From assembly GCA_002388885.1 (NCBI GenBank), contig DGNI01000064.1:36441-44351 (forward strand): 7,911 nucleotides of DNA, read 5' to 3'. How positions within the stretch are numbered: the stretch's first letter is position 1; every line of letters begins with the position of its first letter. The stretch comes from Parvularculaceae bacterium UBA4496. GTDB taxonomy: Bacteria > Pseudomonadota > Alphaproteobacteria > Caulobacterales > Parvularculaceae. This document shows positions 1 through 5,730 of this stretch, piece after piece. A model generated the notes under the pieces. It searched no databases. It saw nothing but the letters and a program-made list of their open reading frames with translations, and had not been told where the DNA came from. The position numbers and the translations under genes are program-made.

Positions 1-11
1 GCGAGGCGGCG

Positions 12-1016
12 TTAGCAGCCGCCGCCAAGCAGGCCGCCGACGACACTGCAACCGTCCTCCCCCCCATCGAGGACGCCTTCCGCAGTTTCGCCGAGCGATC
101 CGCCAATCTCGCCGTCGAGCAAGGTTTCACCGCTGAGGCCGCCGTGGAGAATGTCGCCGCCTAAAAGGTCAACGCCGCCTTCCGTTTCGGCGCCGGTGCT
201 GACGGAGATTACGCCTGTCGCACTGAGGCTATTCGTCACCGGATCAATGGCGCCAAGTGCGGGATCGAGAAGCCCCCCGGTTTCACCGGCAAGGCCGTCA
301 ATATCGAGATTGACGAGCGTGCCGTCGCTGCCGACTCCAACAGTCAAAAGGTCGCCTGTCGATCCGCTTGCGGACAACGCGCTTGCGCCGATCAGCGGAT
401 CCGCCTCCGTGCTGCCGAGCAGAAAGGCTTCGCCAATATTTGCCGTGATGAGCTCGCCTGGCGCAGCGGCAAGTCCGTCAATCAGATACATTTCGCCATT
501 GCCGGTTTGCACAAGTGCATGACCGGTGGCGTCAACGACGCCGACTACCGTTCCGGCAAGCGGGGTTGAACCCGGCAGTTTGCGGTCGACGGCTTTGGCG
601 ACTTTGGATCCCTTGCGAGTGACGACATTCACCAGCGTGCCGGTTTTGGTTTCGACGCCTGCGATGATGGGAAGCGTATTTTCAGGATCGCCCGTGTTGG
701 CGAGAAGCCCTGTGCCGCCGAGACCGTTCGGCCCGATCAGGCCGCCGGTGGTGATCATGCCGCCGCCGCCGAGATTGAAATTGCCGTCATCGCCTTGCGG
801 CCCCTGAGGCCCCGGTTCGCCTTGGGGGCCTTGCTCGCCCTGAGGGCCCTGAGGTCCCTGTTCGCCTTGCGGACCCTGCGCGCCATCATCGCCCTTTGCG
901 CCTTGCGGTCCGACTGCGGCGACGCGATGCGTGCCATGAGATGAGCAAGCGGACAATGCAAATGCAGAGCAAACTGCGAGCACCAATGCAATCTTCAGTC
1001 GTTTATCCGTATACAT
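12..1016 (-). CDS. Collagen-like repeat lipoprotein
   Basis: A 334-residue protein with a lipoprotein signal: basic start, hydrophobic stretch at about 9-21, then lipobox L-S-A-C with the lipidated Cys at 24. Residues 36-77 are 14 uninterrupted Gly-X-Y triplets rich in GPQ, GEQ and GDD, the pattern of bacterial collagen-like triple helices. The rest (about 80-334) is Gly, Leu, Thr and Ala rich, with recurring GLLGG/GGLL-type motifs and almost no aromatics. It ends with Cys at 323 and at the last position (334), which could form disulfides or cross-links. By inference, a trimeric stalk anchored in the outer membrane displays the C-terminal part at the surface; adhesion or matrix roles are guesses. 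I do not recognise the C-terminal domain. The start is supported by GGAG seven bases upstream (1024-1027). It is a single gene, cut off from the gene behind it by a terminator. The lipoprotein and collagen calls are firm; the function is unknown. Confidence 0.87.
   Translation of the reverse strand: MYTDKRLKIALVLAVCSAFALSACSSHGTHRVAAVGPQGAKGDDGAQGPQGEQGPQGPQGEQGPQGEPGPQGPQGDDGNFNLGGGGMITTGGLIGPNGLGGTGLLANTGDPENTLPIIAGVETKTGTLVNVVTRKGSKVAKAVDRKLPGSTPLAGTVVGVVDATGHALVQTGNGEMYLIDGLAAAPGELITANIGEAFLLGSTEADPLIGASALSASGSTGDLLTVGVGSDGTLVNLDIDGLAGETGGLLDPALGAIDPVTNSLSATGVISVSTGAETEGGVDLLGGDILHGGLSGETLLDGEIGGSLGETAEGVLDGGEDGCSVVGGLLGGGC
786..911 (-). repeat. Gly-X-Y coding repeat tract
   Basis: This stretch encodes the 14 Gly-X-Y triplets of the collagen-like lipoprotein. 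At DNA level it is an imperfect 9-base periodicity on top of the 3-residue period, made of GPQ, GEQ, GAQ and GDD units. Third-position variation suggests an old repeat rather than a fresh slippage array. Such tracts often change triplet number between strains. Confidence 0.8.
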
Positions 1017-1021
1017 GACAA

Positions 1022-1058
1022 GTCTCCAGTTAGATCGAAATTTGCGGAGACCCGCAAA
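1022..1058 (-). promoter_or_regulatory. Leader with two competing hairpins over the RBS
   Basis: In the 5' leader of the collagen-like gene, TTTGCGG (1041-1047) and CCGCAAA (1052-1058) form a perfect 7 bp stem with a 4-base loop. The segment GGAGAC/GTCTCC at 1046-1051 overlaps that stem and loop. It is also perfectly complementary to the ribosome-binding segment at 1022-1027 (GGAGAC in the mRNA). The two pairings cannot form at the same time, so one would hide the ribosome site and the other would free it. The complementarity is directly visible; the regulatory role is inference. Confidence 0.4.
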
Positions 1059-1085
1059 CCTGATGCCAAAGTGATGAAATCTGAG

Positions 1086-1115
1086 ACTAAAGGCTTTGCG
1101 TTAAATTCAGTTCAA
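1086..1115 (-). promoter_or_regulatory. Candidate promoter with CtrA-like box
   Basis: On the minus strand, TTGAAC (1110-1115) and TTTAGT (1086-1091) are separated by 18 bases, a plausible but weak -35/-10 pair upstream of the collagen-like gene. Overlapping the -35, TTGA-N7-TTAAC (1100-1115) differs by one base from the alphaproteobacterial CtrA consensus TTAA-N7-TTAAC. The background here is AT-rich, so a chance match is possible. Confidence 0.33.
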
Positions 1116-1239
1116 ACAGTACACGGAAATTTTTGATGATATTTCAGACTGAGGAACTCATTTCGTCAAAAAGCAAAATTTTTGAATGTTGCAATCGTTT
1201 CATTATGCGCAAGATTGCATAGCTGCGGAGTGTCTCCTG

Positions 1240-1281
1240 AAAAAAAAGGCAGGGTGCGCGGTGGCCGCGCGCCCTGCCTTT
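1240..1281 (-). terminator. Intrinsic terminator
   Basis: Read on the minus strand, AAAGGCAGGG pairs with CCCTGCCTTT. After one C/A mismatch, GCGCGG pairs with CCGCGC around a 3-base loop. Eight T residues (1247-1240) follow directly, their first bases forming the end of the stem. A long GC-rich hairpin with a U tract is a classic Rho-independent terminator. It lies about 60 bp past the stop of the HdeA-like gene and should end transcription from mscS and that gene before the collagen gene. The plus-strand side has only three T residues, so it works mainly in the minus direction. Confidence 0.92.
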
Positions 1282-1343
1282 GATAAGTTTGTTGAGGTTG
1301 CTTTCAGATTGGCTGAGCTTCTAGTCCTTTCGGGAAATCGAAG

Positions 1344-1706
1344 TCATGATGCGGAATACTCCGCATCCAGATCCCGATAGATCGCCTCAACGATGGCCAA
1401 AACTGGTTGATCAGAGTAATTTTCGCAGAGTTCGACAATATAAGACGATAACGCCTCGCCATCGATGACCGCGATATTTTTCTGTTCAAGCTTTCCGACT
1501 TCGGTGTTTTTCCCCGTCATGTAGCCTAAAGCCCAGTTTTCCAGCTCTTTAAGTAACACCACACGCTCCGAAGAGCCTGCGGCCTTCCACTGTTCGGTTA
1601 AACTTTCGCATGTTTTTCCGCCAAGACCCGACATTGTGCCGGCCCATGATGGAGCTGCCAAAAATACGCAAGCAGCCACGCCGCACGCTCTCGCAATCGT
1701 GCGCAT
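1344..1706 (-). CDS. Small secreted protein, HdeA/Rap1a-like
   Basis: A 120-residue protein with a Sec signal peptide: MRTIARA, then a hydrophobic core to about residue 20 and a likely cut after S-W-A (22). The mature part of about 98 residues has two cysteines (33 and 94) that could form one disulfide. It also has an N-W-A-L-G-Y-x-x-G segment at 57-65 and is predicted mostly helical. Two cysteines plus a W-x-x-G-Y-x-x-G helix recall the HdeA acid-chaperone and Rap1a/Tai immunity-like small periplasmic families; this is a pattern judgement, not a firm assignment. An ATG at 1730 is in frame, but AAGGAGGGG lies directly before the ATG at 1706, which decides the start. The gene follows mscS on the same strand after 63 bp with no terminator between, so the two may be cotranscribed. 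A strong terminator follows it. Confidence 0.78.
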   Translation of the reverse strand: MRTIARACGVAACVFLAAPSWAGTMSGLGGKTCESLTEQWKAAGSSERVVLLKELENWALGYMTGKNTEVGKLEQKNIAVIDGEALSSYIVELCENYSDQPVLAIVEAIYRDLDAEYSAS

Positions 1707-1769
1707 AGTCCCCTCCTTAATGGTCTGCACGAGGAGATTAACTTATGGCCTGATTGAGTACAATGATCT

Positions 1770-2642
1770 TTAGGCGGCCTTTTCCATATACAAGGAACGA
1801 CATGGGAAGGGGATTGACACGCCTTCGCTGTCAAAGCGTTCTTTCACTGCTTTGGTCAGCGCCCATTTTACGGGGAAATAGTCGGCGCGCTCGACCCAGA
1901 CGCGGCAGATAATGTTGACGGAAGAATCGCCAAGACTGTCGACAACGATAACCGGCTCCGGGTCGGATTTCGCGCGCGATTCATTTTCGACCTCCAATTT
2001 GATCAGGGCCATCGCCTTGTCGAGGTCGTCGCCATAGGAGACGCCGAAAACGAAATCGACGCGGCGTGTCGGATATCCTGCATAGTTGGTGATGACGTCG
2101 TCGAAGATTTTGCCGTTGGGCACGATGATCTTCTTGTTGTCGACCGTCGCCATTTCCGTCGTGAAAAGGCCGATATGTTTGACCGTGCCGGAAACACCCG
2201 CCGCTTCTACAAAATCGCCGACGTCAAAGGGCCGAAAGCCGAGCATCATGACGCCGGACGCCACATGACCGAGTGTGCCCTGCAGTGCGAGACCGATAGC
2301 AAGACCGGCGGCGCCGATGATGGCCGCAAAGCTGGTGGTCGGTACGCCGAAGATGCCGAGCGTGGTGATGATGACGAGGGCGATCAGACCGTAATGAACA
2401 AGACTCGATAAAAATCCGCCAAGCGTATCGTCAATTCGGCCGGTTCGGGAAAACCCGGAAGCGACAATTTTCTTGACTCGACCGGCGACCCACAAACCAA
2501 CGACAAGCACCACAAGCGCGCCAATAACGCTCGGCAGGAACGCTACGGCTTTTTCAGCCAACCCTTGAAAGAATGTGAAGGCGAAGTCGATGTTTCCTGA
2601 AGCCTGTTCGCCGCTTGCTGCTGTTTGCGCCGTATCCTGCAT
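1770..2642 (-). CDS. mscS: MscS-family mechanosensitive ion channel
   Basis: A 290-residue inner-membrane channel, close to the 286 residues of E. coli MscS. It should open under membrane tension and release solutes during hypo-osmotic shock. Three membrane segments are visible at about 33-55, 78-97 and 104-134. The third is the pore helix, with the small-residue pattern G-A-A-G-L-A-I-G-L-A-L-Q-G (110-122) and then G-F-R-P-F-D-V-G-D (135-143), the family hallmark. The beta domain follows, including V-P-N-G-K-I (174-179), then a C-terminal alpha/beta domain ending S-I-P-F-P near the end. After that motif comes Cys where many homologs have a polar residue; this is minor. GAGAGG upstream of the ATG supports the start. 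The gene is divergent from the DUF2793 gene and may be cotranscribed with the small secreted-protein gene downstream. Whether this paralog is the main channel of the cell cannot be told here. Confidence 0.95.
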   Translation of the reverse strand: MQDTAQTAASGEQASGNIDFAFTFFQGLAEKAVAFLPSVIGALVVLVVGLWVAGRVKKIVASGFSRTGRIDDTLGGFLSSLVHYGLIALVIITTLGIFGVPTTSFAAIIGAAGLAIGLALQGTLGHVASGVMMLGFRPFDVGDFVEAAGVSGTVKHIGLFTTEMATVDNKKIIVPNGKIFDDVITNYAGYPTRRVDFVFGVSYGDDLDKAMALIKLEVENESRAKSDPEPVIVVDSLGDSSVNIICRVWVERADYFPVKWALTKAVKERFDSEGVSIPFPCRSLYMEKAA

Positions 2643-2845
2643 CTAAACCTCTCACGTGCTTATCTTAGTTCAACGATAAAATGGCCGAATTGTTCCACAC
2701 CTGTTAGTTGAACAAAGCGCGCAAAAATACAACCTATCTGATGAAAATCGCGCTGAATCCCGCATTTGGTGCGTAGTTATCCACCACTTCACCGGCGGCC
2801 TTATGCTGTGCGTGAAATTTTGTTGTGTAGTGGAGACAGCTTCCA
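2643..2845. promoter_or_regulatory. Divergent promoter region of mscS and DUF2793 gene
   Basis: This 203 bp gap must carry the promoters of both divergent genes. TTAGTTCAAC (2665-2674) and TTAGTTGAAC (2704-2713) match at 9 of 10 bases and both contain the palindrome GTTSAAC. GTTC-N7-GTTA (2692-2706) is one base away from the alphaproteobacterial LexA box GTTC-N7-GTTC. I see no well-matched -35/-10 pair for either gene. Confidence 0.35.
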
Positions 2846-4183
2846 ATGGAGCAATCACCTCGTCTATCTCTTTCTTATGTCGCGCCGAGCCAGGCGCAGA
2901 AACACGTCACGGTCAATGAGTCATTTCGTCGGCTTGATACGCTCACGCAATTATCCGTCCTGTCACGAACGATAGCGGCCGAACCTGGAGCGCCCACTGA
3001 GGGTGATGCATATATATTGCCGTCCGGCTCGAGCGGTGCTGCGTGGGACAATTATTCAGTAAACAACATCGCCGTTTTTCAGGACGGAGCGTGGGCCGAG
3101 ATCGCCGCGTTTGAAGGATTGCGTGCCTGGGTGTCTGATGATGAGGAGTTCATTGTCTTTGATGGCGCATCATGGAACGAAATTATCGGCGCAGCGTCGG
3201 GCGTCGCGCAATTCGGCGTAAATGCGACGGCTGATTCTGCAAATCGCCTGTCGGTAAAATCAGACGCCATTCTTTTCAGTCATGATGATGTGACGCCCGG
3301 TTCCGGCGATGCGCAGGTGAAGATCAACAAGGCTGCAGCTGGGGATACAGCCTCGCATTTGTTTCAGACGAATTTTTCCGGCAGGGCGGAGTTCGGCCTG
3401 ACGGGCGATGATGATTTTCATATCAAGATCAGCGCGGACGGCTCAAGCTGGATCGAAGGCGTGATCATCGACAAGGATGACGGCTATGTCAGCTTCGCTG
3501 GGCATGTGGGGTTCGGCGGTTCGGCTCCTTCGTCGGCGTATTCCGCAAACTTTTCGTCCGCCGGAGCTGCGATTTCCGGCGCTTCGGTGTTGCGGTCATC
3601 AAGCGGCGCCCTGCGCCTCGGAGACAGCGCCGGATGGTCAAGCGTCGACTTGCGTCCTGGCGGCGCGAAAAATGTCGTGGTCTCCAGCGGTGGCGGCGTC
3701 ACGGTGGGCAATCCGACGGGGGGAGATAAAGGAGCCGGTTCCGTCAATGCGCAGGCGGTTTACGACGATAATGCGCTTTTGACATGTTATGTTTTCGATC
3801 AGGCGCTTGACGGCGCTATATCAACGGAAAAATGGGACAGAAAAGTCCCGGACAGAAAGATTTTCGACCGCGATCCTGAAACCGGCGTGGTCCGGCAAGG
3901 CGCAACGCTCGAGCGGATTCACGAACCGTTGCGTAAATTCACCGCCCGCATTGGCGGGGACCACGATCCCCTTACGCTAGACGGTTATGCACGGCACTGG
4001 CGCGAAAAACGCCATCTTACGTCGCTACCGAATGAGGCGGCGTTCGATCCGGAAGAAGGGATGCCCGCGGGCGCGTGGATACAAAGGCTCGTCGAGACCG
4101 TCGAAATACAGGCAGTGCTGATCGAAGCCCTTAACCAGCGGATAAAAACGATTGAGGCGGGCGGCGATGTCAGGCCGGCTTAA
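2846..4183 (+). CDS. DUF2793 phage/GTA fibre-like protein
   Basis: A 445-residue protein whose first ~115 residues match the DUF2793 pattern: S-P-R-L-S-L-S-Y-V-A-P-S-Q-A-Q-K-H near the start, G-D-A-Y-I-L-P at 53-59, and a W-x-x-I-A-A-F-E-G-L-R-A-W segment around 83-95. Residues about 120-290 are Gly/Ser rich short beta repeats such as G-H-V-G-F-G, as in phage fibre shafts. From 300 on lies a different domain (A-V-Y-D-D-N-A-L-L-T-C-Y-V-F-D-Q-A-L-D-G), then an L-T-S-L-P-N segment and a final helix, likely coiled coil (about 412-437). The protein looks complete. DUF2793 proteins occur in alphaproteobacterial prophages, and to my recollection in head-spike proteins of the Rhodobacter capsulatus gene transfer agent. 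By inference it is a virion or GTA receptor-binding fibre. No other phage gene lies in the window. GGAG at 2832-2835, ten bases upstream, supports the ATG. Its 3' end overlaps msrB by 14 bp. Confidence 0.85.
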   Translation: MEQSPRLSLSYVAPSQAQKHVTVNESFRRLDTLTQLSVLSRTIAAEPGAPTEGDAYILPSGSSGAAWDNYSVNNIAVFQDGAWAEIAAFEGLRAWVSDDEEFIVFDGASWNEIIGAASGVAQFGVNATADSANRLSVKSDAILFSHDDVTPGSGDAQVKINKAAAGDTASHLFQTNFSGRAEFGLTGDDDFHIKISADGSSWIEGVIIDKDDGYVSFAGHVGFGGSAPSSAYSANFSSAGAAISGASVLRSSSGALRLGDSAGWSSVDLRPGGAKNVVVSSGGGVTVGNPTGGDKGAGSVNAQAVYDDNALLTCYVFDQALDGAISTEKWDRKVPDRKIFDRDPETGVVRQGATLERIHEPLRKFTARIGGDHDPLTLDGYARHWREKRHLTSLPNEAAFDPEEGMPAGAWIQRLVETVEIQAVLIEALNQRIKTIEAGGDVRPA

Positions 4184-4679
4184 AAGTCAGCGCAACGCCG
4201 TTGTTGCAATATCGAAGGCCCGTCGGATCCGGACCATCCTTGAAAACGTGGCCCTGATGGCCGCCGCAGCGGGCGCAATGATATTCGGTTCGCGGAAGAA
4301 CCAGTTTGAAATCGGTCTTCGTGCCAAGCGCGCCGGGAATGTAATCCCAGAAGGACGGCCATCCCGTGCCGCTTTCGAATTTTGTCTCGGACTTGAAAAG
4401 ATCAAAGCCGCATCCGGCGCAGGCGTAAATTCCTTCGCGCTTCTCGTTGTTGAGCGGGCTCGTGCCGCTGCGCTCCGTCGCTTCGCGGCGAAGGACGGCG
4501 TATGCTTCAGGCGAGAGGCGGTCTTTCCATTCGGCATTGGAAAGCTGCCATTTTTCGTAATCGGGGATGCTCGATGGATCGGGATCTTTCGCCATGACTT
4601 GTTCCTTTGTCTGCACGCCGCAACCGGCCGCCGCGCTGAGAACGCCAAGGGTCAGATGGCGCCGGGTCAATCTGGTCAT
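4170..4679 (-). CDS. msrB: Peptide-methionine (R)-S-oxide reductase MsrB, Tat-exported form
   Basis: This enzyme reduces the R epimer of methionine sulfoxide in proteins and so repairs oxidative damage. The 169-residue protein has the complete MsrB fold: zinc-binding C-A-G-C (87-90) and C-A-R-C (135-138), G-T-G-W-P-S-F (104-110), G-G-H-x-G-H-V-F (139-146), and the catalytic Cys 158 in G-L-R-Y-C-N-N. No further Cys that could act as resolving residue is seen in the core, so it probably uses an external reductant. The N-terminus T-R-R-H-L-T-L-G-V-L-S-A-A-A-G-C is a twin-arginine signal, with a Cys at 20 that could be a weak lipobox. An internal Met at 29 has its own good ribosome site, so a cytosolic form is also possible. 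It lies 59 bp after ubiA on the same strand with no terminator seen, so cotranscription is plausible. The coding end overlaps the convergent DUF2793 gene. Confidence 0.96.
   Translation of the reverse strand: MTRLTRRHLTLGVLSAAAGCGVQTKEQVMAKDPDPSSIPDYEKWQLSNAEWKDRLSPEAYAVLRREATERSGTSPLNNEKREGIYACAGCGFDLFKSETKFESGTGWPSFWDYIPGALGTKTDFKLVLPRTEYHCARCGGHQGHVFKDGPDPTGLRYCNNGVALTFKPA
4593..4607 (-). promoter_or_regulatory. Internal ribosome site and ATG in msrB
   Basis: AAGGA (4603-4607) precedes an in-frame ATG (4593-4595), with seven bases between GGA and the ATG. This is better than the site of the long start at 4679, where GAGAG is about nine bases away. Initiation here gives a 141-residue MsrB beginning M-A-K-D-P-D, complete in all catalytic and zinc residues but without the Tat signal. 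Confidence 0.5.
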
Positions 4680-4738
4680 AACGCAATTCTCTCGTGGCTT
4701 CGACTAACGCTTTGCTCGTCATGTAACGCGAGACACGG

Positions 4739-5689
4739 TCAGAAGGAACGCGCAACGAGTTCACAAACCGGCGCCAGCAAGAGCAAAAGCCCCGCATTGC
4801 GGTTCGATTTGAAAAGGGTCAAGCAATTGTGACCGTCATGAATGTCGAGTTTTCGCCATTGCCAAACGAAATGCGCCGCCGCAGGGATAAGTCCGATGAA
4901 ATAGGCGGGGCCGGCGTCGATGAGCGCGCCGGCAAGCGCAAAGAAGAGGAGCGTCATCAAAAGAAAACCGCCAAGCCAGGGTTTCGTGTGTTCGCCAAGC
5001 TTCAGCGCAGCGGATTTGACGCCGATCAGGATGTCATCGTCCTTGTCCATATGGGCGTAGATCGTGTCGTAGGAAAGCGTCCAGAAAATACCTGCGGCGT
5101 AAATGGCGAAAGCTTCGGCGCGCAGCGTTCCGGCGGCGGAGGCGAACCCGACAAGCGCGCCCCAGTTGAAAGTGAGCCCAAGCCACGCCTGCGGCCAGTA
5201 GGTGATGCGCTTCATGAACGGATAGGCGGCGACCAGCATGAGCGCGGCGAGGCCAGTGAAAATTGCGAAACGGTTGAATTGCAGGAGCACCGCAAGCCCG
5301 ATGAGACAGAGACCAATGAGCAGCGCCCATGCCTGTTTCACCGTTACGGCGCCGGCGGGGATCGGGCGAAGCGCCGTGCGTTCGACTTTTGCGTCAATGT
5401 CTTGATCAACAATGTCGTTATAGGTGCAGCCGGCGGCGCGCATCACATAGGCGCCGATGGCGAACAGTGCGCCATGCCACAAGGATATGAGGCCGCCGGC
5501 GCCGTCTGCATTTGCGAGCGCCAACCCCCACCAGCATGGAATGAGCAGCAGCCATACGCCGATAGGCCGGTCGGCGCGCATCAGCCTGAGATAAGGCTTT
5601 ACGGCCTCGGGCGCGCGGTCGACCCAGCTATTCGGAATGGCGTCAGGCGTTGCCTGGCTTTGGGCGGCGGACGGGTTGGTCATAACCAT
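4739..5689 (-). CDS. ubiA: 4-hydroxybenzoate polyprenyltransferase UbiA
   Basis: An integral membrane prenyltransferase that joins the polyprenyl chain to 4-hydroxybenzoate, an early step of ubiquinone synthesis. Its 316 residues hold several hydrophobic helices and both Asp-rich motifs: N-D-x-x-D-x-D-x-D at 91-99, followed by V-E-R-T-A-L-R-P-I-P-A-G (102-113), and D-T-I-Y-A-H-M-D-K-D-D-D at 208-219, followed by I-G-V-K-S. These bind the Mg-diphosphate of the prenyl donor. The R-x-D-R-P-I-G-x-W-L-L segment near 38-48 is typical of bacterial UbiA. Two ATGs lie at 5689 and 5683. The first is nearer a usable AGG (ten bases), so I take it, but the difference is two residues. The gene is divergent from the phosphatase-like gene, with only 41 bp or less between starts, and is followed by msrB on the same strand. 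Confidence 0.96.
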   Translation of the reverse strand: MVMTNPSAAQSQATPDAIPNSWVDRAPEAVKPYLRLMRADRPIGVWLLLIPCWWGLALANADGAGGLISLWHGALFAIGAYVMRAAGCTYNDIVDQDIDAKVERTALRPIPAGAVTVKQAWALLIGLCLIGLAVLLQFNRFAIFTGLAALMLVAAYPFMKRITYWPQAWLGLTFNWGALVGFASAAGTLRAEAFAIYAAGIFWTLSYDTIYAHMDKDDDILIGVKSAALKLGEHTKPWLGGFLLMTLLFFALAGALIDAGPAYFIGLIPAAAHFVWQWRKLDIHDGHNCLTLFKSNRNAGLLLLLAPVCELVARSF

Positions 5690-5695
5690 TTATTC

Positions 5696-5722
5696 TTGAC
5701 CTATTCATGGCTGACAGGTCAA
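5696..5722. promoter_or_regulatory. Inverted repeat between ubiA and the phosphatase gene
   Basis: TTGACCT (5696-5702) and AGGTCAA (5716-5722) are perfect inverted 7 bp arms with a 13 bp spacer, 20 bp centre to centre, about two helical turns. This is the layout of a dimeric regulator's operator. It sits just upstream of the ubiA start and overlaps the possible upstream start (5707) of the phosphatase gene. The outer TTGACC elements also resemble -35 hexamers, but I see no good -10 for either. Regulator unknown. Confidence 0.4.
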
Positions 5723-5730
5723 ACGGCGAA

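Larger units (their letters stand above)
1017..1343. other. Intergenic region, 327 bp
   Basis: This gap separates the collagen-like gene from the small secreted-protein gene behind it. From left to right it holds the collagen gene's leader (1017-1058), its candidate promoter (1086-1115), an AT-rich stretch without recognisable sites (about 1116-1239), the intrinsic terminator of the upstream gene (1240-1281), and an unremarkable spacer up to the stop codon at 1344. I see no RNA gene or credible small ORF in it. Confidence 0.7.

Noticed and set aside
151..807. Plus-strand ORFs opposite the collagen-like gene
   Set aside because: Pro/Ser/Val-rich mirror images of the Gly-rich coding strand, without start-site support.
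786..911. Repeat array resembling a CRISPR or minisatellite
   Set aside because: The period is explained by in-frame Gly-X-Y codons; there are no constant repeats with unique spacers.
1186..1380. Plus-strand ORF of 64 codons
   Set aside because: It reads through the terminator hairpin and into the HdeA-like gene; no ribosome site.
2777..2785. DnaA-box-like TTATCCACC
   Set aside because: A single near match without neighbouring boxes or an AT-rich unwinding region; no sign of an origin.
4152..4832. Plus-strand ORF of 226 codons over msrB
   Set aside because: Antisense to the complete msrB gene and lacking any recognisable motif.
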